NCBI RefSeq assembly: GCF_002261345.1
Contig: NZ_NEVT01000007.1
Span: forward strand, 310,001-374,000
Length of the DNA: 64,000 nucleotides
From: Bordetella genomosp. 2
GTDB taxonomy: Bacteria > Pseudomonadota > Gammaproteobacteria > Burkholderiales > Burkholderiaceae_B
Direction: 5' to 3'
Below the pieces are notes generated by a model that worked only from the letters and a program-made list of their open reading frames with translations, had not been told where the DNA came from and made no database searches. A program made the position numbers and the translations under genes. The first letter of the stretch is position 1. Every line of letters begins with the position of its first letter. Shown here in pieces: positions 27,564 through 35,102 of the stretch.

Positions 27564-28259
27564 CTAGATCGCCAGCCCCAGGCGCCGGTTCCGCAGGTGC
27601 TGCTCCAGCCGCTTGGCCAGCCGCGACAGCAGCGCGCACAACAAGAAATAAAACAGCGCCAGCACCAGGTAGGTGCGCAGCGCGCCCGTCAACTCGATGC
27701 TGTTGATCTGCTGGGCCGAGAACGCCGCTTCCTGGACGCCGATGATGTAGACGATGGAGGTCGCCTTGATGGTCGAGACGAACTGGTTCAGCAGCGACGG
27801 AATCATGTTGCTCAGTGCCTGCGGCAGCTGCACCGACCACATGGTCTGGAAGTAGCCCAGCCCAACCGCCCGCGCGGCTTCCACCTGGCCGGCCGGCAGC
27901 GACTGGATGCCGGCCCGCACGATCTCGGCGAGGAAGGCCGATTCATAGACGATGATCGCCGCCAGCGCGGTGGAAAACGGCGGCACCTCCATGCCGGTCA
28001 GCGCCGGCAGCAGGAAGTACGCCCAGAACACGATCATGATCAGCGGAATCGACCGGAAGGTATATACCCAGGCCATCGACGCCCATTGCACGGCGCGGTT
28101 CTCGCTGGTGCGCGCCACGCCGATCAGCAGCGCGAACGGGAAGGCCCCCGCCAGCCCGAGGGCGGCCAGGACCAGCGTGCCGGCGAAGCCGCCAATGGGG
28201 CCGTTGGGCCAGGACCCCACCAGGAACATCATGCCGTAGGTGTGCAGGAACTCGATCAT
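27564..28259 (-). CDS. Amino-acid ABC transporter permease (second subunit)
   Basis: A 231-residue inner-membrane protein of the HisM/GlnP type. The ATPase-coupling EAA loop is EAARAVGLGYFQTMWSVQLPQAL, and VYESAFLAEIVRAGIQSLPAGQ precedes it as in all polar amino-acid permeases. About five membrane helices. Its ATG overlaps the stop of the preceding permease by 4 bases. Confidence 0.93.
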   Translation of the reverse strand: MIEFLHTYGMMFLVGSWPNGPIGGFAGTLVLAALGLAGAFPFALLIGVARTSENRAVQWASMAWVYTFRSIPLIMIVFWAYFLLPALTGMEVPPFSTALAAIIVYESAFLAEIVRAGIQSLPAGQVEAARAVGLGYFQTMWSVQLPQALSNMIPSLLNQFVSTIKATSIVYIIGVQEAAFSAQQINSIELTGALRTYLVLALFYFLLCALLSRLAKRLEQHLRNRRLGLAI

Positions 28260-28957
28260 GCTCGACTCTTGAAACTGGCCGGATACTTGCGCGCGAGGTG
28301 GGCGCCCAGCGCCGAGATCAGCAACGCCATGCACAAATAGATCAGGGTGGAGATCATGAAGACCTGGAACGTCTGGAAGGTCGCGTTCTCGATGCGCTTG
28401 GTCTGGTAGGTCAGGTCCGTGACGCCGATCACCATGGCCAGGCTGGTGTCCTTGAACAGGATGATGGACCGGTTGATGATGGGCGGCACCGCGTAGCGCA
28501 CCGCCTGCGGCAGCACCACGTAGCACAGCGCCTGCACCGCGCTCAGCCCCACCGAGCGCGCGGCCTCGACCTGCGTCGCCGCGATGGCCCGTATGCCGGA
28601 GCGGATGTCCTCGTAGTAATAGGCGCTGACGTTCAGCGACAGCGCGATCAGGGCGAACGAGAATTCGGTGTTGCCCTGGTTGATCCAGTCGCGGATCGCG
28701 GCGGGCAGGATCTCCGGCATGCCGAAGTACCAGACCAGGATCTGCACCACCGTGGGCACGTTGCGGTGATATTCCACATAAAGCGCCACCAGCGCCCGCA
28801 CGATGCGCGACGGCACCAGGTTGACGCCGGTCAGCGCCAGCGCCACCAGGAAGCCGCCGGCCAGCGCGCCGGCGAACAGGCGCAGCGTGATGCCGACGCC
28901 GGTCATGAGCATGCCCATGATTTCCGGGTCGGACAGCATAGAGAAAGAAAAATCCAT
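28256..28957 (-). CDS. Amino-acid ABC transporter permease (first subunit)
   Basis: A 233-residue inner-membrane permease of the same family as its neighbour, with the EAA loop EAARSVGLSAVQALCYVVLPQA and about five helices. SAYYYEDIRSGIRAIA replaces the usual YxAEIxRGGIxAI before it. The two permeases presumably form a heterodimer. It lies 46 bases downstream of the binding-protein gene. Confidence 0.93.
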   Translation of the reverse strand: MDFSFSMLSDPEIMGMLMTGVGITLRLFAGALAGGFLVALALTGVNLVPSRIVRALVALYVEYHRNVPTVVQILVWYFGMPEILPAAIRDWINQGNTEFSFALIALSLNVSAYYYEDIRSGIRAIAATQVEAARSVGLSAVQALCYVVLPQAVRYAVPPIINRSIILFKDTSLAMVIGVTDLTYQTKRIENATFQTFQVFMISTLIYLCMALLISALGAHLARKYPASFKSRA

Positions 28958-29003
28958 GGGAATGGCGAGGGCGCCGCGGCGCCCCCCTGCTCCGGTTGCC
29001 TGG

Positions 29004-29858
29004 CTACTTCGCCGCGTCGGCCTGCGAGGCCGCCGCCACCGACTCCACCTTGAAGTCGCGCTTCATCTTGTAGATGGAGCCTTCGCCCATCCACTTGTCG
29101 TAGATGCGGGTCAGCTCGCCCGACTTGTCCAGCGCGGCGATCGCCTGGTTGATGGCCGCCAGCAGCTCCGGCTCGCCCTGCTTGACGATGATGCCGATAT
29201 GCTCGGTGTGGGTGGGCTGCTCCAGCAAGGCGGTGGGCTTGCCCTCCTCGCGCGAGTCGTTCAGGAAGCGGCGCAGCACCAGCTCGCCCGCGGTCATGGC
29301 GGCCACCTTGCCGCTCTGCAGGCCGACGTAGCACTGCGAGATGTTCTGGAAGGTCAGCACCTGGGCGTCCGGCAGCACCTTCTGCGCGATCGCGGCCGAA
29401 CTGGAGCCCGAGGACGCGCAGACCTTCTTGTCCTTCAGGTCGGCCAGCGTCTTGATGCCGGAATCCTCCTTGACCAGCACCTTGATGTAGCCCTGCAGGT
29501 ACTGGTCGCTGAAATCGACCTGCTCGGCGCGCTTGGGCAGCCACGCCACCGCGCCGGCCATCATGTCGACCCGCCCCATCTTCACCTCCGGGATGCGGGC
29601 CTCGGTCGAGACCGGCTTGTGCTGGACCTTCAGCCCCATCTGGCCGGCCACGGCCTTGCACATGTCGACGTCGTAGCCGACGTACTCGCGGGTGGCCGGG
29701 TCCTGGTAGCCATAGGGCGCGCTGGCATTCTGGGTGCCGCACACGATGGTGCCACGCGCCTTGATGTCGTCCAGCTGGCTGGCCGCCGCCGGGCCGGCCC
29801 AGGCCGCCGCGGCGATGACGGCCCCCAGGGCCGCGTATTTGCTGATCGGGTGGTGCAT
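29004..29858 (-). CDS. Amino-acid ABC transporter substrate-binding protein (family 3)
   Basis: A 284-residue periplasmic protein. Signal peptide of about 25 residues (AAWAGPAAA). The mature part starts with LDDIKARGTIVCGTQNASAPYG, the standard first strand, and contains YVGYDVDMCKAVAGQMG and the ligand-loop region SSGSSSAAIAQ. It should capture the solute for the adjacent permeases. Its neighbours (rhodanese, C-S lyase, thiol dioxygenase) make cystine, cysteine or another thiol amino acid the best guess; the protein itself does not prove it. Confidence 0.93.
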   Translation of the reverse strand: MHHPISKYAALGAVIAAAAWAGPAAASQLDDIKARGTIVCGTQNASAPYGYQDPATREYVGYDVDMCKAVAGQMGLKVQHKPVSTEARIPEVKMGRVDMMAGAVAWLPKRAEQVDFSDQYLQGYIKVLVKEDSGIKTLADLKDKKVCASSGSSSAAIAQKVLPDAQVLTFQNISQCYVGLQSGKVAAMTAGELVLRRFLNDSREEGKPTALLEQPTHTEHIGIIVKQGEPELLAAINQAIAALDKSGELTRIYDKWMGEGSIYKMKRDFKVESVAAASQADAAK

Positions 29859-29882
29859 GTCTTCTCTCCTCCTGTGTCAGGG

Positions 29883-31487
29883 CTAGGCGCCCACTGAGAA
29901 CGTCCTGCGTTCCTGTTCGTCGATCTGCGATACCAGGTTGGTTTCCCATTCCAGGTACTTGCGCGCGGCCTCCTTGTTGCCGTCGTGGCGGTCGTGCACG
30001 AAGAACAGGTAATCGATGCAGGCCTCATCCGGCAGGTCGGCGTTGTCGGCCAGCGGCAGGCCGGACGCGCGCAGGGCCGCGTCGTCGAGCACGCACAGAT
30101 GAATATCGCGCCGGCCGGCCTGTTCCAGGTCGTGGGCCAGCAGGCCCAGCCTGGCCCGGCTGTCGCCCAGCAGCAGCACCGGCCCGGCCGGCCGCCCGGC
30201 GAGCTGCCGCGGCAGCGTCGGGCGGATCGTCCACGCCGCGCCCCGCAGGCTGGCCTGGCGGAACCGGGCGCTGGGCCGGGCGTCCAGGATGGCCGCGTCG
30301 GGATGGGCCGCGACGAACGCGGCCAATTGCTCCGCCGGCACCTCGCGGGTATGCGCCAGCGCCGGGGCAGGCGCGGCGCCCGTCGGCAGCTCGCCCAGCT
30401 CTTGCGGGTCGGCGAGCAGGCTGACGTCCCAGCCGAGCTGCTTGAGCCAGCTCGCCACCACCGGCGCCCGGATGCCATCGGTGTCGCACAGCACGATGCG
30501 CGCCTTGCGCACGCCGATGTACTGGTCGGTGGCCTGGATCAACTGCCCGCCCGGCGTGTGCTGCGCCAGCGCCGGCAGATCGCCCTGTTGGTGTTCTTCT
30601 TCGGTGCGCACGTCGCACAGAAAGACATTGCGGCTCGCATCGGCCAGCCAGGCGCGCACCTGGGCGGCGTCCACCACGGGCAGCGCGAACTTGTCGCGCA
30701 GCCGGCCGGCGCGCTCGCGCAGCGCGTCCAGGCCATGCGCCGGGACCTGCGCCGGATACACCCGGCCGGACTGGTGTTCGAGCGGCAGGTCGGCCAGGTA
30801 CCAGCCCTGGGTGCCGTTTTCCAGCGCGTAGACTTCGTTGGGAATGCCCAGGTTGATCAGCGTCTGCGCGCCGATGATGCTGCGCGTGCGGCCGGCGCAG
30901 TTGATCACGATCTTGGTGCGCGGGTCGGGCGCCAGTTCGCCGATGCGCAGCGCCAGTTCGCCGTTGGGGCAGCAGATGGCGCCCGGGATGTTCATCTTCC
31001 GGTACTCGGCGACCGGCCGGCCGTCCAGCACGATGAGATTCTCGGACGCATCGTTGAGCATCTCGTGCAGCTTGCCGGCCGACACGCTGGGCGTGTGATA
31101 GACGTGCTCGGCGATCTCGCCGAATGTCTTGCTGGGCAGGTTGACGCCCGCGAAGGTGGCGTAGCCGGCCTCGGCCCAGGCCTCGATGCCGCCCCGCAGC
31201 ACGTGCACCTGGCTGTAGCCCAGGCCGTGCAGCACGCGCGCGGCCGCCAGCACCGCGGACTCGGTGCGGGCGTCGCCATAGATCGCCATGCGCGTGCCGG
31301 TGCGCGGCACCAGCCGCGCGATGTGCAGTTCCAGTTCGCTGTAGGGCAGCGGCACGGCGAAGAACAGGTGGTTCTCGCCAAACTGGCCATGCTCGCGCAC
31401 GTCCAGCAGGGCCAGTTCGGCCTCGTCGTGGATCCAGGTTTTCAGGTCGCGGGCCTCGACGTACCGCGGGGTTGACTCATTCATCAT
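29883..31487 (-). CDS. Four-domain rhodanese-like sulfurtransferase
   Basis: A 534-residue cytoplasmic protein with four tandem rhodanese domains, at about residues 12-110, 135-235, 268-360 and 383-475. Domains 2 and 3 have an active-site cysteine: C197 in NCAGRTRS and C334 in LCDTDGIR. Domains 1 (IYGDARTES) and 4 (LLGDSRARL) have lost it and are probably structural or regulatory. Rhodaneses carry persulfide sulfur between donor and acceptor. The start ATG overlaps the C-S lyase stop by 4 bases, so sulfur released from cyst(e)ine or cystathionine could pass directly to this protein. The acceptor is unknown. Confidence 0.9.
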   Translation of the reverse strand: MMNESTPRYVEARDLKTWIHDEAELALLDVREHGQFGENHLFFAVPLPYSELELHIARLVPRTGTRMAIYGDARTESAVLAAARVLHGLGYSQVHVLRGGIEAWAEAGYATFAGVNLPSKTFGEIAEHVYHTPSVSAGKLHEMLNDASENLIVLDGRPVAEYRKMNIPGAICCPNGELALRIGELAPDPRTKIVINCAGRTRSIIGAQTLINLGIPNEVYALENGTQGWYLADLPLEHQSGRVYPAQVPAHGLDALRERAGRLRDKFALPVVDAAQVRAWLADASRNVFLCDVRTEEEHQQGDLPALAQHTPGGQLIQATDQYIGVRKARIVLCDTDGIRAPVVASWLKQLGWDVSLLADPQELGELPTGAAPAPALAHTREVPAEQLAAFVAAHPDAAILDARPSARFRQASLRGAAWTIRPTLPRQLAGRPAGPVLLLGDSRARLGLLAHDLEQAGRRDIHLCVLDDAALRASGLPLADNADLPDEACIDYLFFVHDRHDGNKEAARKYLEWETNLVSQIDEQERRTFSVGA

Positions 31488-32671
31488 GCAATCGCTTGTT
31501 GTTGTGATAGATCGGGCAGCGCGTCCAGCAGCGCGCCGAGGTCCTGGCGGAGGTCGGCCGGATCTTCCAGGCCGATGTGCAGGCGCAGCAGGTAGCCGGG
31601 CGGCGCGGCCTGGCCGGCCAGGCGGGTGCGCGCGACGTCTACCGGCAGCACTAGGCTTTCATAGCCGCCCCACGACGAGCCGATGCCGAACAATTGCAGC
31701 CGGCCGATGGCCGCCTCCACGGCGGCGGCGGGCAATGCCGGATCGAACTCGACGGTCAACAGGCCGTTGCTGCCTTGCGCATCGCGGCGCCATAGCGCAT
31801 GGTTGGGGTCGCCGGGCAGCGCGGGGTGGAAGACCGTCCTGATGGCCGGCTGTCCGGCCAGCCAGGCGGCGATGTCGAGCGCACTTTGCGCATGCCGCTG
31901 CATCCGCAGCTCGAGCGTGCGCAGGCCGCGCAGCACCAGGAAGGCGTCCTCAGCCGCCACCGTCTGGCCCAGGTTGACGCTGACATTCTCGATCGCGTCG
32001 AAATGCGCGCCGGTGGTGGTCACCGAGCCCATCATCACGTCCGAATGGCCGCCCAGGTATTTGGTGGCCGCCACCACCGAGATGTCGCAGCCCAGCGCCA
32101 GGGGCCGGCAGGCCAGGCCCGAACCCCACGTGTTGTCGGCGCACAGCACGATGCCGCGGGCCCGGCAGGCCTGGGCGATCGCCGGCAGGTCGAGCATGTC
32201 GTACAGCAGCGAGCTGGGCGACTCGGCATAGACCATGCGCGTCTCGGGCCGCAGGTGGCGCTGCCAGCCGGCGTCGCGGGCGCTGAAGAAACTGTGGCTG
32301 ATGCCGTAATGCACCAGTTGCGTGGCGCACAGGCGCCTGACCGGCTCGTACACGCCCTCGGAGATCAGCACGTGGTCGCCCGTCTTCAGGCAGGCCAGCA
32401 GCGTGGCGGCGATGGCCGCCAGCCCGGTCGGGAACAGCTTGCTGCGGTGCCCGCCTTCCAGTTCGGTGATCGCGTCTTCCAGCGCATATACCGTTTCGTT
32501 GCCGCGCGCGCCGTAGGACAGCACCCGCTGCGTCTCGCGCTGCCGGCGCGCGTCGCGCCATTGCTCCAGGCTGTCGAACAGGTAGGTGCTACCTTTCACG
32601 ATGGGCGTGTTGGCCCAGCCGGAGGCTGGCCGGCCCATGTGCGCCAGCCGGGTCGCGCGGGCGCGCATCAC
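31484..32671 (-). CDS. metC: Cystathionine beta-lyase-like PLP enzyme
   Basis: A 395-residue Cys/Met-metabolism PLP enzyme of fold type I. The Schiff-base lysine is in [17 protein letters not shown] (near residue 200), the PLP-aspartate in CADNTWGSG, and [14 protein letters not shown] gives the conserved Tyr-Arg pair that binds the neighbouring subunit's cofactor. SSWGGYESL at the C-terminus is the MetC signature. It should release ammonia, pyruvate and a thiol or sulfide from cystathionine or cystine. It overlaps both neighbours by 4 bases. In this operon a catabolic C-S lyase role is more likely than methionine biosynthesis. Confidence 0.9.
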   Translation of the reverse strand: MMRARATRLAHMGRPASGWANTPIVKGSTYLFDSLEQWRDARRQRETQRVLSYGARGNETVYALEDAITELEGGHRSKLFPTGLAAIAATLLACLKTGDHVLISEGVYEPVRRLCATQLVHYGISHSFFSARDAGWQRHLRPETRMVYAESPSSLLYDMLDLPAIAQACRARGIVLCADNTWGSGLACRPLALGCDISVVAATKYLGGHSDVMMGSVTTTGAHFDAIENVSVNLGQTVAAEDAFLVLRGLRTLELRMQRHAQSALDIAAWLAGQPAIRTVFHPALPGDPNHALWRRDAQGSNGLLTVEFDPALPAAAVEAAIGRLQLFGIGSSWGGYESLVLPVDVARTRLAGQAAPPGYLLRLHIGLEDPADLRQDLGALLDALPDLSQQQAIA

Positions 32672-33255
32672 GCGCTCCGGCGCGTCTGCACGCCCACCGA
32701 CATGACCTTGCAGGTGTGGTTCTCGGTGTCGTAGGCCAGGCGCCGGTCGAGTTTCTCGAGCGCCAAGCCGTACATGTGCAGGTGGCGGATGCTGGCGTCC
32801 TCGATGCGCACCGCGTGGATGTCGTCCGCCAGCAGGGCGATGCCCTGGCCGGGCGAGACCAGCTGCACGCCCGTCTCGCGCAGCGTGGCGTGGCCGGGCC
32901 GGCTGCCGTCGTCGGTGCGCTCGTACAGGTAATTGCTTTCGGTGCCTTCCACGGCCGCGATGCAGGCCCAGGTCGTGTGATTGTGAGGCACGATCTTCTT
33001 GCCCGGCTTCATCACGTTCAGGTACAGCGCGTAGGTGCTGTCCGGCTCTTCGTGGATCAGGTAGCGGGCCTGCAGTTCATCGCCTTCCGGCGCGGGATAG
33101 TCCGCCTCGGACCACCACTGCGGGCGCGCGGCGATCTCCACCAGCGCGTCCAGCACGACGGCGAGGTTCTCGCGCGTGACGTGGCCGCCGGTCTGCTGTT
33201 TTGCGGTGTCGATGAAGCGGGCGATGGCCGCCTGCTTGTCGTGGGCTTGGGTCAT
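32668..33255 (-). CDS. Cysteine dioxygenase-type thiol dioxygenase (cupin)
   Basis: A 195-residue non-haem iron enzyme of the cysteine dioxygenase family. The three-histidine iron site is H91 and H93 (PHNHTTWAC) and H147 (DDIHAV). It oxidises a thiol such as cysteine or 3-mercaptopropionate to the sulfinate. ATG at 33255 is preceded by AGGAGA. It is the first gene of the operon, divergent from a LysR regulator. The message start contains an inverted repeat, GTCGTCT-N10-AGACGAC, that includes the ribosome binding site. Which thiol it prefers cannot be decided from sequence. Confidence 0.88.
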   Translation of the reverse strand: MTQAHDKQAAIARFIDTAKQQTGGHVTRENLAVVLDALVEIAARPQWWSEADYPAPEGDELQARYLIHEEPDSTYALYLNVMKPGKKIVPHNHTTWACIAAVEGTESNYLYERTDDGSRPGHATLRETGVQLVSPGQGIALLADDIHAVRIEDASIRHLHMYGLALEKLDRRLAYDTENHTCKVMSVGVQTRRSA

Positions 33256-33257
33256 GG

Positions 33258-33281
33258 GTCGTCTCCTGTAGCGAAGACGAC
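33258..33281 (-). promoter_or_regulatory. Inverted repeat covering the thiol dioxygenase ribosome binding site
   Basis: GTCGTCT (33258-33264) and AGACGAC (33275-33281) are perfect complements around 10 bases. On the message the Shine-Dalgarno AGGAGA straddles loop and 3' arm, 3 bases before the ATG triplet's flank, so folding would hide it. It could equally be a DNA operator. Confidence 0.45.
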
Positions 33282-33398
33282 TATAGGAGCGGGGTCCCCC
33301 GCCCACAAATTAATTGTTATAAGAAATATATAAGCACCCCTAATCCTTTATCTATGAAATCGCCGCTTGGCGAGATGGCGCGCTTAAGGGTAATCCCC

Positions 33399-34262
33399 AT
33401 GAAAAATCTCGACCTCGACCTGCTGCGCACCCTGGTAACCGTAGAAAAAGCTAATACATTCTCGGGCGCCGCGCAGGCCCTGTACAAGACGCAGTCGGCC
33501 GTCACGCAGCAGATGCAGCGGCTGGAAAGCCAGATGGGCTGCCCGCTGTTCCAGAAGAAGGGGCGGCGCCGCATCCTGACCGCGCAGGGCCAGCAATTGG
33601 CCGACTACGGGCGGCGCCTGCTGGCCATCAACGACGAAGCCTTGCGCAGCATCGGGCGCAACCAGATGGAAGGCCAGATCAAGCTGGGCGCGCCGCTCGA
33701 CGTGGCCGACACCATCCTGCCGCCGGTGCTGACGCACATCGCGCGCCATGCGCCCAAGGTGCGCATGGAGATCCGCGTGGACCGCAGCCCGTTCCTGATG
33801 GAAGCCCTGGAATCGGGCGACATCGACCTGACCATCTCGACCCGCGCCAGTCCCGACCTGGTCGGCTTTGCCCTGCGGACTTCGCCCACGGCCTGGATAT
33901 GCGCCGCCGACTACGTCTACAACCGGCGCGCGCCCCTGCCCCTGATCCTGGCCGACGAGCCGAGCATCTTCCGCCGGCTGGCGCTCGACGCGCTGGCGCA
34001 GACGCGCCTGACCTGGCACATCAACTACCTGGCGCCCACGCTGGTGGGCATCAAGGCGGCGGTGCGCGCGGGACTGGGCGTGACCGCCCGCAGCGTGGAA
34101 CTGCTGGGCGCCGACATGCGCGTGCTGGGCGAGGCCGACGGCCTGCCGCCGCTGCCGCCCATGACCTACATGCTGTGGACGCGCGGCGACACCATCAGCC
34201 CGCTGACCCTCGCCATCTATGAAATGCTCAAGGCCCACTTCGAACAGCAGGAGGCCGCCTAG
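33399..34262 (+). CDS. LysR-family transcriptional regulator of the sulfur operon
   Basis: A 287-residue regulator. The helix-turn-helix lies in residues 1-60 (LDLDLLRTLVTVEKANTFSGAA, KTQSAVTQQMQRLES); the rest is the effector-binding domain (LGAPLDVADTILPPVL onward). The start MKNLDLDLL at 33399 gives the standard N-terminus; the ATG at 33354 would add 15 residues. It is divergent from the thiol dioxygenase gene across an AT-rich gap (33310-33350) and presumably activates the operon in response to a thiol amino acid. Confidence 0.92.
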   Translation: MKNLDLDLLRTLVTVEKANTFSGAAQALYKTQSAVTQQMQRLESQMGCPLFQKKGRRRILTAQGQQLADYGRRLLAINDEALRSIGRNQMEGQIKLGAPLDVADTILPPVLTHIARHAPKVRMEIRVDRSPFLMEALESGDIDLTISTRASPDLVGFALRTSPTAWICAADYVYNRRAPLPLILADEPSIFRRLALDALAQTRLTWHINYLAPTLVGIKAAVRAGLGVTARSVELLGADMRVLGEADGLPPLPPMTYMLWTRGDTISPLTLAIYEMLKAHFEQQEAA

Positions 34263-34363
34263 GCCCCGGCCGCCACCATGGGCGCTTGTTTTCACATTTT
34301 GTTGCGTTTGCGCGCGTGCCCGTCCCGCACCCTGTAAACTGCCGGATTTTCGACTCTGGCGGT

Positions 34364-35089
34364 ATGGTTCAAGTACCCCGGCGTACAGGCGTCAGCGGAC
34401 CGGCCCTGGTCCGCTTGCTGACCCGCCTGGCACACGCCGATATCTCCGAATCCGGGCAATCGCTTGCGGACCGGCTGAGCCTGTGGCTCGGCTGGACGGA
34501 CGCGATTGCCCTCTCGGCGGTGCTGGACAGCGGCGCCCAGGCGGCCCCGGCCGGCGCGCCGGCATCCGACAGCGCCGAGGAAGACGAATGCGCCCGCCTG
34601 CGGGCCGCGCTGACAGACGCCATCGACGACGACGGCACGCGCGCGCGTGCGCCGATCCTGCGGCGCGGCCAGCCGGTCGTGCGCGAGACGCCGCCCGACA
34701 CCGGCACCGATTACGCGCCGCACCGGCAACGCTACCTGACCCTGCAGCAGACCATGGAGACCCGCATCGGCCAGTTGCGCAGCCGGCTGCGGGCGATCCT
34801 GGCCGGCATGCCGGGCATGGCCCGGCTGGCCATGATGGACGCGGTCATGGACCGCTCGCTCGGCGCCCACGAACGGCGCCTGCTGGCCACCGTGCCCGCT
34901 CTGCTGGAAAGCCACTTCGCGCGCTTGCGCCAGGCAGCACAGGACGCGCCGGACGAACCGGCGACGGCCGCGCCGGCCCAGTGGCTGGCCACTTTCCGGC
35001 AGGACATGCGCAGCGTCCTGCTCGCCGAACTGGACATTCGCCTGCAACCGGTCGAGGGGCTGCTGGCCGCCCTGCGCGACCGCCCGTAG
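34364..35089 (+). CDS. DUF3348 family protein, first gene of the motor-like operon
   Basis: A 241-residue soluble, largely helical protein with no signal peptide or membrane helix. After a conserved-looking N-terminus (GPALVRLLTRLAHADI, SLADRLSLWLGWTDAI) there is an acidic linker (about 60-105), then long helices (YLTLQQTMETRIGQLRSRLR; MDRSLGAHERRLLATVPALL; FRQDMRSVLLAELDIRLQPV). I recognise it as the DUF3348 type found beside DUF802 genes. ATG at 34364 gives this N-terminus; the frame opens at a TTG 78 bases earlier. It is 13 bases from the membrane gene and is likely a cytoplasmic partner of it. Function unknown. Confidence 0.8.
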   Translation: MVQVPRRTGVSGPALVRLLTRLAHADISESGQSLADRLSLWLGWTDAIALSAVLDSGAQAAPAGAPASDSAEEDECARLRAALTDAIDDDGTRARAPILRRGQPVVRETPPDTGTDYAPHRQRYLTLQQTMETRIGQLRSRLRAILAGMPGMARLAMMDAVMDRSLGAHERRLLATVPALLESHFARLRQAAQDAPDEPATAAPAQWLATFRQDMRSVLLAELDIRLQPVEGLLAALRDRP

Positions 35090-35102
35090 GCTCTAGGACA
35101 CC

